Below the pieces are notes generated by a model. The model saw nothing but the letters and a program-made list of their open reading frames with translations, made no database searches and was not told the DNA's origin. A DNA stretch of 64,000 bases from Alphaproteobacteria bacterium. Its GTDB lineage: Bacteria; Myxococcota_A; UBA796; GCA-2862545. Positions 1 to 8,751 of this stretch are shown here, piece by piece (positions within the stretch are counted from its first letter, which is position 1; every line of letters starts with the position of its first letter). The position numbers and the translations under genes were made by a program. The DNA is taken from the NCBI GenBank assembly GCA_020632875.1, contig JACKET010000017.1:62001-126000 (forward strand), given 5' to 3'.

Positions 1-1599
1 GAGCAGCACGACCGCCACGCACGCCGCGCCGCCGATGGGGAGCATCACCCACGGCGACACGCCGAGCCCGATGGGCAGGTAGCCGAACAGGACCGCGATC
101 AGCCCCGTCGTCAGCGCGTACGGGAGCTGGGTGCGGACGTGCTCGACGAGTGGAGAGTCGGAGCCGATGGCGCTCAGCACCGTCGTGTCGGAGATCGGGG
201 ACGCGTGGTCGCCGAGGCAGGAGCCCGCGAGCACCGCGGCGACGGTGCCGAGCACGATGGAGCCGTGCGGATCGGGCGAGACGGTGGCGGCCACGGGGAC
301 CGCGATGGGGATCAGGATGCCCATCGTGCCGAACGACGTGCCCGTCGCGAAGGCCGTGGCCGCGGCGAGGAGGAACGTGATCGACGGGAAGGCCCACTCG
401 GGCAGGCGCCCGGCGAGGATGCCGGAGATCCAGGTCGCGGCGCCGGTGTCTTTCATGGCGGCCGACAGGGCCCAGGCCAGGAACAGCACGACGAGCGCCT
501 TCGCGACGGTGGTTGCGCCCTCCTTCCCGGCCTTCCAGGCCTCGTGGGCGGTGAGGAGCCCACCCCCGAGCGACGCGATCAGGGCCGTGACGAAGGCCAC
601 GAGCGAGCCCGAGAGCATCGCGTGGTACGCGTTCGCCGAGCCGAGGACGTTCGACGCCAGCTCGAGCCATGCCGACACGACGTGCAGGCCGGTGGCGGCG
701 GCGACCTCGGCCCGGCCGGCCGCCCAGACCCCGGCGTCGATCGAGCGCAGCCCGTCGCCCACGAGCTGTCCGAGCGTCACGGCGACGAGCAGGAACACCG
801 GAACGGCCGCGACGAGCGGGCTCGCCGAGGTCGGCGGGAGCGCCTTCGCGGGAGCGCGGCTCGCGTGGGCCTCGGCCTCGCGCATGGGCCCGAAGTCGCG
901 CCCGGAGAGGGCGACGGCGCCCACGAACACCAGCGTGAACAGGGAGTAGAAGCGGTACGGCACGCTCTCGAGGAACACGGAGAACGCGGACGCATCGACG
1001 TTCTCGACCGCGTTGAGCGCGTCGGCGATGAGCCCGACCTCGTAGCCCACCCACGTCGACACGATCGCGAGCGAGGCCACCGGAGCAGCCGTGCTGTCGA
1101 CGATGTAGGCGAGCTTCGCGCGGCTGACGCCGTTCCGGTCGCACATCGGGCCCATCGCCGATCCGACGACCAGGCAGTTCGCGTAGTCGTCGAAGAACAC
1201 GATGGCGCCGGCGAGCCAGCTGCTGACCATCGCCCCACGGCGCCCCGAGGCGCGCCGCTCGACGAGCTGGATCAGCGCGCGCGTGCCGCCCGCCTCGCCC
1301 ATGATCGAGACCGTCGCGGCGACCACGAGCGAGAAGGCCGAGATCTCGAGATGGTCGACGCCGAACGCCCAGCCGCCCTCGCCGTGGGTGAACCCGATGG
1401 CGTCGGCGACGTACGTGAGCACACGCGTGGCGCCATCCACGACGTCCATCCGCGCGGCGACGAGCCCTCCGAGCACGACGCCGAGCGCGAGCGCCGGCTC
1501 GACGCGCTTCGTGGCGAGCGCGACCAGGATCGCGACGAACGCGGGAAGGACCGTGAGGCCGCCGTCCCACGCGAGCAGTGCGGAGAGTCCGTCGAGCAT
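1..1599 (-). CDS. NhaC-family Na+/H+ antiporter (3' end beyond window)
   Basis: The reverse strand is open from an ATG at 1599 to the window edge, giving 533 codons with no stop, so the C-terminus is missing. The translation is strongly hydrophobic and holds two stretches typical of the NhaC antiporter family: FFDDYANCLVVG near residue 133 and GDHASPISDTTVLS near residue 465. A third conserved-looking stretch, DSTAAPVASLAIVSTW, lies between them. Members exchange cytoplasmic Na+ for protons across the inner membrane; some relatives carry amino acids or malate/lactate, so the exact substrate is not fixed. The gene is divergent from the small membrane-anchored protein at 1649, and the two share a gap of about 50 bp. 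The family call is firm; the cargo is inferred. Confidence 0.85.
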   Translation of the reverse strand, partial: MLDGLSALLAWDGGLTVLPAFVAILVALATKRVEPALALGVVLGGLVAARMDVVDGATRVLTYVADAIGFTHGEGGWAFGVDHLEISAFSLVVAATVSIMGEAGGTRALIQLVERRASGRRGAMVSSWLAGAIVFFDDYANCLVVGSAMGPMCDRNGVSRAKLAYIVDSTAAPVASLAIVSTWVGYEVGLIADALNAVENVDASAFSVFLESVPYRFYSLFTLVFVGAVALSGRDFGPMREAEAHASRAPAKALPPTSASPLVAAVPVFLLVAVTLGQLVGDGLRSIDAGVWAAGRAEVAAATGLHVVSAWLELASNVLGSANAYHAMLSGSLVAFVTALIASLGGGLLTAHEAWKAGKEGATTVAKALVVLFLAWALSAAMKDTGAATWISGILAGRLPEWAFPSITFLLAAATAFATGTSFGTMGILIPIAVPVAATVSPDPHGSIVLGTVAAVLAGSCLGDHASPISDTTVLSAIGSDSPLVEHVRTQLPYALTTGLIAVLFGYLPIGLGVSPWVMLPIGGAACVAVVLL

Positions 1600-1639
1600 G
1601 GGCAGGCTCTTACCACGCCGAAGCGCTATGTTGGCGTCC

Positions 1640-1645
1640 GGAGGT
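1640..1645 (+). promoter_or_regulatory. Shine-Dalgarno that decides the start of the 1649 gene
   Basis: GGAGGT lies 3 nt before the ATG at 1649. The earlier in-frame ATG at 1628 has no purine-rich box before it, so 1649 is preferred as the start. Confidence 0.6.
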
Positions 1646-1648
1646 CGG

Positions 1649-2299
1649 ATGTTGGGAGCTCTCGCCGCGTTCGTCGCGGCTCTCGTCGTCACCACCCTCG
1701 TCGGGATCCCGATGGCGACCAAGCTCGCCACGGTCCACGTCTGGAAGCGCCCCGCCATCCCCGACATGCCCGGCGAGCGCACCTCGTTCGAGCGCGCGTT
1801 CTTCGAGCCCGTCGACTTCGGCCCCGACCTCGTGAAGTGGCCCTCCGAGGTCCCGCGCGAGACCACGTCCATGCCCGAGCCGCCGTGGCCGAGCGCCCAC
1901 TGGGACGACGAGCACTTCGGTCGCTACGGCGACAAGGTGCCGCGCCCCGCCCCCACGCGCCGCGACGACGACGCGGCCGAGGTGCGCCAGGCCGAGAAGA
2001 AGCCGCAGAAGCAGCGCAAGAAGCAACAGCAACAGCAGAAGCCCGCGCAGCAGCAACAGCGCCTCGAGTCGCGGCGTCCTCCGCCCGCGCAGCCCGCTCC
2101 GCAGCAGCCCCCTCCGCAACCCGCGCCCGAGGCGCCGCGCCAGCAGCAGCGCTCCGCGAATGCGCTCCCCGATGCGGCTCAGGTCGAGAAGATGGTGTCC
2201 GAGCTCGGGCTCGCCGGCACCGTGCAGCACCTGATGCAGACCCAGGGGTGGGACTTCAAGACCGCCGCCGCCTGGCTCGGTCGCGCACGCCGTCGATAG
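1649..2299 (+). CDS. Hypothetical protein with N-terminal membrane anchor and Gln/Pro-rich linker
   Basis: No family is recognised. The 216-residue product begins with a hydrophobic stretch of about 20 residues (LGALAAFVAALVVTTLVGI), which should be a membrane anchor or uncleaved signal. Next comes a proline- and acid-containing segment, then a low-complexity region from about residue 105 to 175 rich in Gln, Pro, Lys and Arg. It ends in a predicted helical segment of about 50 residues (VEKMVSELGLAGTVQHLMQ). This looks like a tethered protein with a flexible linker and a small terminal interaction domain. Translation from ATG 1649 is chosen because of the GGAGGT box; ATG 1628 would add 7 residues. 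It is followed 68 bp later by the acyl-CoA synthetase. The Gln run is coded by mixed CAA and CAG codons, so it is not a pure triplet microsatellite. Function unknown. Confidence 0.65.
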   Translation: MLGALAAFVAALVVTTLVGIPMATKLATVHVWKRPAIPDMPGERTSFERAFFEPVDFGPDLVKWPSEVPRETTSMPEPPWPSAHWDDEHFGRYGDKVPRPAPTRRDDDAAEVRQAEKKPQKQRKKQQQQQKPAQQQQRLESRRPPPAQPAPQQPPPQPAPEAPRQQQRSANALPDAAQVEKMVSELGLAGTVQHLMQTQGWDFKTAAAWLGRARRR

Positions 2300-2367
2300 G
2301 CCGCGTGGCGCTGGTATTGGGGCCGTCCGGGTTGTAGTCTCCTCCTCCTCAGGAGGGAGCGAGCCGG

Positions 2368-4149
2368 ATGGAGACCATTCCCGCACGACTGTTGAAGCAG
2401 GCCGAGAAGTACGGCGACCGCGCCGCGCTGATGTCGAAGGTCGGCGACGCCTGGAAGCCCACGAGCTGGAAGCAGTACGCCGAGCGCGTGAGCAACGTGG
2501 CGAAGTCGCTGATCGCGCTCGGGTTCCAGCCCGGCGACACCACCTCGATCCTCGGCTTCAACACCGAAGACTGGGTCGTGTTCGACGTGGGCACCATGAT
2601 GGCGGGCGGCGCGTGTGCCGGCATCTACACGACCTGCTCGCCCACCGAGGTCCAGTACATCGTCGACCACAGCGAGTCGAAGGTCGTGCTCGTCCGCAAC
2701 CGGATGCAGTGGGAGAAGATCGACGCCGAGCGAGGGAACCTCCCGAAGCTGCAGAAGGTCGTGATGATGCGCGGCGGCGAGACCGTCGACGACGAGCTGC
2801 TGCTGTCGTGGGACGACTTCATCGCGCTCGGGAAGGAGGTCACCGACGCTCAGGTCCAGGAGCGCATCGCCGGCCTGAAAGACGACCAGCTCGCGACGTT
2901 CATCTACACGTCCGGCACGACGGGGCCGCCCAAGGCCGTCATGCTGTCGCACAAGAACATCGCGTGGACGGCCGACTGCGCCGTCAACGAGCTCGCGAAC
3001 CTCGACGATCAGGACACGTGCCTGTCGTACCTCCCCCTCTCGCACATCGCCGAGCAGATGTTCACGGTGCACGCGCCCATCACGGCCGGCAGCACGGTGT
3101 ACTTCGCCGAGAGCCTCGAGAAGCTGCCCGACAACCTGAAAGAGGTGCAGCCCACGGTGCTCTTCGGCGTGCCGCGCATCTGGGAGAAGTTCCACGCCAA
3201 GGTCAGCGCCAAGATGGCCGAGACGACGGGCGTGAAGAAGGCCATCGCCGACTGGTCGTTCGCGGTCGGGCAAGAGGTCTCGGCGGCGAAGAACGAGGGG
3301 CGCCCGATCGGGGGCATGCTCGGTCTGAAGTACAAGATCGCCGACACCCTGGTGTTCTCGAAGGCCAAGCCCGCCATGGGTCTCGCCAAGGCGCGGGTCT
3401 GCGTCACGGGTGCGGCGCCCATCGCACGCGAGATCCTCGAGTACTTCGCGGGTCTCGACCTCGTGATCCAGGAGGTCTACGGGCAGTCCGAAGACTGCGG
3501 GCCCACGTCGTTCAACGTCGTCGGCAAGACGCGCTTCGGCACGGTCGGCCCCGCCCTGCCCGGCACCGAGGTCAAGATCGCCGAAGACGGCGAGATCCTC
3601 GTCCGCGGCCCGCACGTGTTCCTCGGCTACTACAAAGACGAGCAGGCCACGAACGAGACGCTCATCGACGGGTGGCTGCACACCGGCGACCTCGGCGAGT
3701 TCGACAGCGACGGCTTCCTGAAGATCACCGGCCGCAAGAAGGAGATCATCATCACGGCCGGCGGCAAGAACATCGCCCCGAAGAACATCGAAGCGGCGAT
3801 CAAGAACATCGACATCGTCAGCCAGGCCGTCGTCATCGGCGACGCCCGCAAGTTCCTGGCCGCGTTGATCACGATCTCCCCCGAAGACGACGCCGTGAAG
3901 GAGTACGCGAAGGCCCACGGCCTCGAGATCTCCCGGATGCACGAGGATCCGGGTGTCATCGCCTACGTCCAGAAGCAGATCGACGACACGGTGAACCCGC
4001 AGTTCGCCCGCGTCGAGCACATCCGGAAGTTCACCATCCTCCCCCGCGACTTCACGATCGCCGACGACGAGCTCACGCCGACGTTGAAGATCAAGCGGAA
4101 GAACGTGAACAAGAACTGGGCAGACGCCATCGAGGCGATGTACGCCTGA
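2368..4149 (+). CDS. Long-chain fatty-acid--CoA ligase (AMP-dependent synthetase)
   Basis: The 593-residue protein belongs to the ANL adenylate-forming superfamily and activates a fatty acid with ATP and CoA through an acyl-AMP intermediate. The P-loop-like motif YTSGTTGPPKAVMLSH lies near residue 180. The adenine-binding motif YGQSEDCGPTS is near residue 371, GWLHTGDLGEFDSDGFLKI follows near 432, and the hinge with the catalytic-lysine region (GGKNIAPKNIE) is in the C-terminal subdomain. Length and motif order match the FadD15 or AMP-binding long-chain type found in actinobacteria and myxobacteria rather than the shorter E. coli FadD. A clear AGGAGGG box lies about 10 nt before the ATG. The protein kinase gene begins 28 bp downstream, suggesting co-transcription. 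Chain-length preference cannot be read from the sequence. Confidence 0.9.
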   Translation: METIPARLLKQAEKYGDRAALMSKVGDAWKPTSWKQYAERVSNVAKSLIALGFQPGDTTSILGFNTEDWVVFDVGTMMAGGACAGIYTTCSPTEVQYIVDHSESKVVLVRNRMQWEKIDAERGNLPKLQKVVMMRGGETVDDELLLSWDDFIALGKEVTDAQVQERIAGLKDDQLATFIYTSGTTGPPKAVMLSHKNIAWTADCAVNELANLDDQDTCLSYLPLSHIAEQMFTVHAPITAGSTVYFAESLEKLPDNLKEVQPTVLFGVPRIWEKFHAKVSAKMAETTGVKKAIADWSFAVGQEVSAAKNEGRPIGGMLGLKYKIADTLVFSKAKPAMGLAKARVCVTGAAPIAREILEYFAGLDLVIQEVYGQSEDCGPTSFNVVGKTRFGTVGPALPGTEVKIAEDGEILVRGPHVFLGYYKDEQATNETLIDGWLHTGDLGEFDSDGFLKITGRKKEIIITAGGKNIAPKNIEAAIKNIDIVSQAVVIGDARKFLAALITISPEDDAVKEYAKAHGLEISRMHEDPGVIAYVQKQIDDTVNPQFARVEHIRKFTILPRDFTIADDELTPTLKIKRKNVNKNWADAIEAMYA

Positions 4150-4177
4150 GGGCAGCCCCCGGCTGGAGATTCCGAGA

Positions 4178-5098
4178 TTGAGCATGCGCCGCCGCCAGTA
4201 CCGGCCGCCTCCCGCGACACTCGCGGCGGGGCGGTACGAGCTGCTCGAAGCCATCGGTTCCGGTGGAATGGCGAGCGTGTTCCGCGTGCGCGACCACTGG
4301 GAGGGCTGCGACCGGGCCGCCAAGATCCTCAACGAGCACGGGGCCTCCCGCGACAAGACGCGCAATCGCTTCCTGAAGGAGGCGCGCACGATGTCGCAGC
4401 TCGACCACCGCAACATCGTGCGGATCTTCGACATCGGCGAAGAAGACGGCCACTACTACTTCGTGATGGAGCTGGCGGTGAACGGCTCCCTCGCGGCCCG
4501 CATGCGGCAGAAGGGCGCCGTCGAGCTGCAGACCTCGCTGCGGCTCGCGTTCGAGGCCCTGCTGGGGCTCGAGCACGCGCATGCTGCGGGGGTCGTGCAC
4601 CGCGACATCAAGCCGCACAACATCCTGCTGTCCGAAGACGACGAGGTGAAGCTGTCGGACTTCGGAATCGCCCGCCTGCTCTCGGATGCCGAGAGCCTCC
4701 GCATCACGGGCACCGGCGACATGCTCGGCACCGTCGCCTACATGGCGCCCGAGCAGCGGCTCGACCCGCGAAAGGTGGGCCCCGAAGCCGACATCTACAG
4801 CATCGGCGCCACGCTGTACATGATGATCACGGGCCGCCGACCGATGGATCTCGCGCTCGCGAAGCTCGACCCCAACGTGCTCGAGCGGCTCCCCATCGCG
4901 GTGCGTCCCATCGTGCGCCGCGCCATCGCCCACCGGCCCGAAGACCGCTACGGCTCCGCGCACCAGATGGCCGAAGCCATCGCCGAGATCCGCGGCAAAG
5001 AGGATCCCGCCACGCCGGCCGAGGTCCTGATGGACGAGTTCGAAGACGACCAGACGATCCTGCGCGCCGGTCGCCCGAACTTCTCATCCCAGGACTGA
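4178..5098 (+). CDS. Soluble Ser/Thr protein kinase (Hanks type)
   Basis: A compact kinase of about 306 residues with a nearly complete set of motifs. These are the glycine loop GSGGMASVF near residue 28, the AAKIL lysine, HRDIKPHN near residue 140, DFGIA near residue 160 and the APEQ motif after the activation segment. After the kinase domain only a short acidic tail follows (LMDEFEDDQTILRAG), with no membrane segment or sensor domain, so it should be cytoplasmic. The start is uncertain. TTG at 4178 has GGAG 9 nt before it, while ATG at 4184 lies two codons later with a longer spacing. It sits downstream of the acyl-CoA synthetase, and its last 15 bp overlap the convergent cysteine desulfurase. 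The substrate is unknown; lipid-metabolism control is only a guess from the neighbour. Confidence 0.9.
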   Translation: MSMRRRQYRPPPATLAAGRYELLEAIGSGGMASVFRVRDHWEGCDRAAKILNEHGASRDKTRNRFLKEARTMSQLDHRNIVRIFDIGEEDGHYYFVMELAVNGSLAARMRQKGAVELQTSLRLAFEALLGLEHAHAAGVVHRDIKPHNILLSEDDEVKLSDFGIARLLSDAESLRITGTGDMLGTVAYMAPEQRLDPRKVGPEADIYSIGATLYMMITGRRPMDLALAKLDPNVLERLPIAVRPIVRRAIAHRPEDRYGSAHQMAEAIAEIRGKEDPATPAEVLMDEFEDDQTILRAGRPNFSSQD

Positions 5099-6154
5099 CC
5101 GCAGCGCCTCCACCACGGGCCCGATGGCTTCGCAGAACGCGTCGACCTCGGCGTCGGTCGTGCACGGGCCGAGGCTGACGCGCAGCCCACCATCCGCGTG
5201 GGCGTGCCCCATGGCCAGCAGCACGGGCGAGGTCTCGATCGACCCCGAGGCGCACGCCGCGCCGGCACTCGCGCAGATGCCGCGCAGATCGAGCGCCTGG
5301 ACGAGGGTCTCGGCGGGCAGCCCCGCGAACACCGCATCCACGACCGAGGGCACGGCCCCCTCCCCCACGACCTCGCCGCCCGCCCCGCGCACCGCCCGCA
5401 CGAGGCGCTCGCGCTGCGTCGCCCAGGTCGCGCGACGCGCGTCGAGCTCGACCCGCGCCAGGTGTGCCGCCGCCCCGAAGCCCACGACGAGCGGCGTGGG
5501 CACCGTCCCCGCGCGACGCCCGCGCTGCTGCGAGCCGCCCTCGAGCAGCGGCGGGAACGGGTCTGCGCCCTGGACCACGAGCGCGCCCACCCCCATCGGC
5601 CCGCCGAGCTTGTGGGCCGACAGCACGACCGCTTCGGCCCAGCCGAGGTCGAGCGCCAGGCGCCCGGCCCCCGCCGTCGCGTCGACGTGCCGCCAGCCGC
5701 TGCGCTCCCGGAGGGCTGCGAGGGGCTGCACGACGCCGGTCTCGTGGTTGACCGCCATCAGCGACGTGCCGTCGGTCGCTGGAACGCCCTCGAGGCGCGC
5801 GCGCCCGTCGGGGCCCATGGGCACGTCGATCACGGCCTCGCAGCGTCGGGCCGCGGCCAGCACGCAGGGATGCTCGAACGCACCGACGGCCACGGTGCGC
5901 GCGCGACCCTCTGCACGCATCGCGTGGAACCACGCGTGGTTCGCCTCGGTCGCGCCGGACGTGAACACCACGCCCTGCGCCCGGCCCCCGACGAGGGCCG
6001 CGACCTCCGCCGCCGCGGCTTCGACGGCCCGCGCGGCGGCGCGGCCCGCGGCGTGCACGCTGGAAGGGTTCGCCGGGACGCCGAGCCACGGCTCCATGGC
6101 GTCACGGACCTCCGGGAGCAGCGGGCTCGTCGCGTTGTGGTCGAGGTAGATCAC
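5084..6154 (-). CDS. Cysteine desulfurase (NifS/IscS type)
   Basis: A 356-residue class V aminotransferase-fold PLP enzyme that removes sulfur from L-cysteine as an enzyme persulfide for Fe-S cluster or thio-cofactor synthesis. It begins IYLDHNATSPLLP, the standard N-terminus of the family. It has the PLP-lysine motif SAHKLGGP near residue 180 and a cysteine-bearing loop near residue 299 (SAGAACASGS) where NifS/IscS proteins carry the persulfide cysteine. The start is the GTG at 6154, whose GTGA overlaps the stop of the upstream SLBB-HhH gene. Longer readings run into that gene in another frame. No iscU, iscA or isc regulator is adjacent, so its acceptor is not indicated by context. Its 3' end overlaps the convergent kinase gene by 15 bp. 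Confidence 0.9.
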   Translation of the reverse strand: MIYLDHNATSPLLPEVRDAMEPWLGVPANPSSVHAAGRAAARAVEAAAAEVAALVGGRAQGVVFTSGATEANHAWFHAMRAEGRARTVAVGAFEHPCVLAAARRCEAVIDVPMGPDGRARLEGVPATDGTSLMAVNHETGVVQPLAALRERSGWRHVDATAGAGRLALDLGWAEAVVLSAHKLGGPMGVGALVVQGADPFPPLLEGGSQQRGRRAGTVPTPLVVGFGAAAHLARVELDARRATWATQRERLVRAVRGAGGEVVGEGAVPSVVDAVFAGLPAETLVQALDLRGICASAGAACASGSIETSPVLLAMGHAHADGGLRVSLGPCTTDAEVDAFCEAIGPVVEALRSVLG

Positions 6155-6882
6155 GGGCGCACCACGACGAGCGGACCGAGCTCCGCGAGCAACGCGGGGC
6201 CCACGCCCTGCACGCGGGAGAGGTCTTCCAGCGCGCTGTACGGGCCGTTCTCGTCGCGATCCACGACGATCCGGGCCGCCAGCACGGGCCCGATGCCCGG
6301 TAGCGTCTCGAGCTCGCCCGCCGACGCGGCGTTCAGGTCGACCGGACCGACCGCCGAGAGCGCGAGGAACGGCTCCATCGCGTCGAGCGTGCCGGCGCGG
6401 AGCCCGTCGACCCTGCGGAGATCCTCGAGATCGCGGAACGGCCCCCGCCGCTCGCGATCCGCGACGATCGCCGCGGCCACCGCGTCGCTCACGCCGGGGA
6501 TCGCCGCGAGCTCGTGCACCGCGGCGGTGTTCGGATCGACGGGAATCGACACCAGCACCGGGTCGGACGGACGCTCGATCCGCGCGACTCCCCCCTCCAC
6601 CACCACGCGATGGCCCGCCGGAACCGGGGCGTCGCGGATGGCGCCGGGTTCCCCGCCGGCCGCCCGGATCGCCGCGTGCACGGTCGCCTCGTCGAGTGCG
6701 TACGTCCCCGGGCCCGGCACGTCCCCCACGACCTCGACGAGCACGGGAGGTGCGCCTGCGGGCGTCCACAGGGCCCGGAGGACCAGCAGGACGGTCACGA
6801 CACCGAGCAGCAGCACGAGCGACCACGGCGCGCCGCGCGCCTCGGTCTCCCGCTGCGGGCGGAACCGCGGCCCGTCAGCCAA
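6151..6882 (-). CDS. ComEA-like membrane-anchored SLBB plus double helix-hairpin-helix protein
   Basis: The 243-residue protein has a short basic N-terminus, a transmembrane anchor at about residues 20-38, an SLBB-like segment (VLVEVVGDVPGPGTYAL) and two ComEA-type helix-hairpin-helix units. The first unit centres on AVHELAAIPGVSDAVA and the second on AGELETLPGIGPVLAA. ComEA proteins are periplasmic DNA-binding receptors for natural transformation, with a DNA-binding HhH pair and an SLBB-type domain. Here two HhH copies are present instead of the usual single pair, and no comEC or other competence gene is adjacent. DNA binding is therefore well supported, but a role in transformation is only inferred. 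It overlaps TsaE by 8 nt upstream and the cysteine desulfurase by 4 nt downstream. Confidence 0.8.
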   Translation of the reverse strand: MADGPRFRPQRETEARGAPWSLVLLLGVVTVLLVLRALWTPAGAPPVLVEVVGDVPGPGTYALDEATVHAAIRAAGGEPGAIRDAPVPAGHRVVVEGGVARIERPSDPVLVSIPVDPNTAAVHELAAIPGVSDAVAAAIVADRERRGPFRDLEDLRRVDGLRAGTLDAMEPFLALSAVGPVDLNAASAGELETLPGIGPVLAARIVVDRDENGPYSALEDLSRVQGVGPALLAELGPLVVVRP

Positions 6883-7318
6883 CGGCGCTCCCGAGGCGCT
6901 GCGAGACGGGCCCGGTGCCTGCGATCGCCACGTCCCGGGCCTCGCCGTCGATCGCGATCCGCACCTCCAGGTGATCCGCCGGCAGGATCTCCGGGAAGCG
7001 CTCCGCCCACTCCACGACGACCACCCCGTCGCCGCCGAGCACCTCGTCGAGGCCCAGATTCACGAGCTCGTCGGGGTCCGAGAGGCGGTACAGGTCGCAG
7101 TGGTGCAGCGGCAGCCGGCCCTCGGTGTACTCGGCCACGAGGATGAACGTCGGGCTCGGGATGCGTCCGCCGATGCCGAGCCCCCGCGCGATCCCCCGCG
7201 CCAGCACGGACTTCCCTGCTCCGAGATCGCCGTGCAGCGCGATCACGGTGCCCGCCGGCGCAGCCTCGCCGAGCGCCCGTCCGAGCGCTTCCATGGCCTC
7301 GGGGGTCTCGATCCTCAC
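6875..7318 (-). CDS. tsaE: tRNA threonylcarbamoyladenosine biosynthesis ATPase TsaE
   Basis: A 147-residue P-loop protein of the YjeE/TsaE family, which works with TsaB and TsaD to place the t6A modification next to the anticodon of ANN-decoding tRNAs. The Walker A motif GDLGAGKSVLARGIA lies near residue 30. It is followed by the family motif SPTFILVAEY and by HHCDLYRL and VVVEWAERFPE, which match the TsaE Walker B/C-terminal pattern. The start is the GTG at 7318, overlapping the NnrD/E stop by four bases (GTGA). An NAD(P)HX repair gene upstream of tsaE is a common bacterial arrangement. TsaB and TsaD are not in this window. Confidence 0.92.
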   Translation of the reverse strand: MRIETPEAMEALGRALGEAAPAGTVIALHGDLGAGKSVLARGIARGLGIGGRIPSPTFILVAEYTEGRLPLHHCDLYRLSDPDELVNLGLDEVLGGDGVVVVEWAERFPEILPADHLEVRIAIDGEARDVAIAGTGPVSQRLGSAVG

Positions 7319-8751
7319 AGCTCGGCGATCGCCTCGGGCAGGGCATCCGCGATCTCGTCGGCGATCCAGCCCTCCGCCCGGGCCTCGCCCAGGATCTCGC
7401 CCGTGCGCCCGTGTACCCAGGCCGCGAGACGCGCGGCTTCGACCGGCGCCACGCCCCGCGCCAGGAGCCCGCCCAGCAGGCCCGTCAGCACGTCGCCCGA
7501 GCCGGCCGTCGCGAGCACCGGCGAGCCCGTGGGGTTCACGAACACGTCGCGCTCGTGGGCCACGAGCGTGTGGCGACCCTTGAGCAGGGCCGTCGACGCG
7601 AGCCCCGCGAGCCGCCGCGCCGCGCCGAACCGGTCGGCCTGGACCTCGCCCGTCGCGATGCCCAGCATCCGCGCCGCCTCGCCCGGATGCGGCGTGCACA
7701 CGACACTCGGCCCCGACGCCCGGGGCCACGGCCCGAGCGCGTCGGCGTCGAAGACCGCGGGCATGTCGGACTCCCACAGCTCGCGGAGGATGGCGTGCGC
7801 CTCGTCGGGCAGCGGCTTCCCGCCGCCGATCCCGGGGCCGACGGCGACGGCGTCGTAGCCCTGCGCCCGCTCGAGCGACTCGGCGAGCGTGCCCGTTCGC
7901 ACCATGACGCTCGCAGGCAGCCCTGCGAGGCGTGGGAGGGCCTCGGGGACCGTGAGCAGGGTCACGAGCCCCACGCCGCTCCGGACGGCCCCCAGACACG
8001 CGAGAACGGCCGCGCCGGCCATCGCCTCGCTGCCCGCGACCACGGCGAGGTGACCGAGGCGCGTCTTGAAGCTGCGCTCGGGGCGCTCGGGCCACGCCAG
8101 ATCGTCGGCGGTCGTGAGGTGCGCCGAAGCGTGGTCGCTCGCGTGCACGCCGATGTCGACGAGCTCGACGCGGCCACAGGTCTCGGCGCCCGGCGTGAAG
8201 AAGGCCTGCTTCAGCCGCCCGAACGTGACGGTGAGGTCGGCCGGGAGCACCGTGCCCAGCACGCGGCCCGTGTCGGCGTGCAGGCCGCTCGGCAGGTCGA
8301 CCGCGACGACCTTCGCGTCGAGGGCCGCGAGGCGCGCCAGGGCGTCGGCGTAGCGGCCCCCCACGTCGCGCGCGAGCCCGGTGCCGAACACCGCGTCGAC
8401 CACGATGCCCTCCCCGCCCGGCCCGTCGACCAGGGGGATGCCGGCCTTCAGGGCGGCGGCGCGCATGATGCCCGCATCGCCGCCCGACGCGTCGGTGAGC
8501 GCCCAGATCCGCACGGGGACTCCGGCATTCGTGAGCCAACGCGCGCATCCGTAGCCATCCCCGCCGTTGTTGCCGCCGCCGGCGACCACCAGCACGCCAC
8601 GCTCGGCGGCGTCGGGCCACTCGTGCAGCAGGGCCCGCGCGACACCGCGGCTCGCGACCTCCATCAGCGCGATGCCCGGCACGCCGAGGCCGTCGATCAC
8701 CCCCGCGTCGAGGGCGCGGCACTGCTCGGCCGTGCTGACGGGCACGCTCAC
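7315..8751 (-). CDS. nnr: Bifunctional NAD(P)H-hydrate epimerase / ADP-dependent NAD(P)H-hydrate dehydratase
   Basis: The 478-residue protein repairs hydrated NADH and NADPH. The N-terminal YjeF_N epimerase domain (about residues 1-205) carries GGGNNGGDGYGCARWL and the DAVFGTGL and VDLPSGLHADTG motifs. The C-terminal ribokinase-like dehydratase domain (about residues 215-478) carries VAVGPGIGGGK, VCTPHPGEAARMLG and the terminal AGSGDVLTGLLGGLLA motif near residue 417. The two-domain architecture and length match the common bacterial fused form. The start is taken as GTG at 8751, which overlaps the glmM stop by four bases; another GTG at 8745 is two codons later. Position between glmM and tsaE is a widespread gene order. 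Confidence 0.93.
   Translation of the reverse strand: MSVPVSTAEQCRALDAGVIDGLGVPGIALMEVASRGVARALLHEWPDAAERGVLVVAGGGNNGGDGYGCARWLTNAGVPVRIWALTDASGGDAGIMRAAALKAGIPLVDGPGGEGIVVDAVFGTGLARDVGGRYADALARLAALDAKVVAVDLPSGLHADTGRVLGTVLPADLTVTFGRLKQAFFTPGAETCGRVELVDIGVHASDHASAHLTTADDLAWPERPERSFKTRLGHLAVVAGSEAMAGAAVLACLGAVRSGVGLVTLLTVPEALPRLAGLPASVMVRTGTLAESLERAQGYDAVAVGPGIGGGKPLPDEAHAILRELWESDMPAVFDADALGPWPRASGPSVVCTPHPGEAARMLGIATGEVQADRFGAARRLAGLASTALLKGRHTLVAHERDVFVNPTGSPVLATAGSGDVLTGLLGGLLARGVAPVEAARLAAWVHGRTGEILGEARAEGWIADEIADALPEAIAEL

Noticed and set aside
2021..2076. CAA/CAG-rich tract as a triplet microsatellite
   Set aside because: Codons are mixed and interrupted by AAG and CCC, so it is simply a Gln-rich linker in the 1649 gene.
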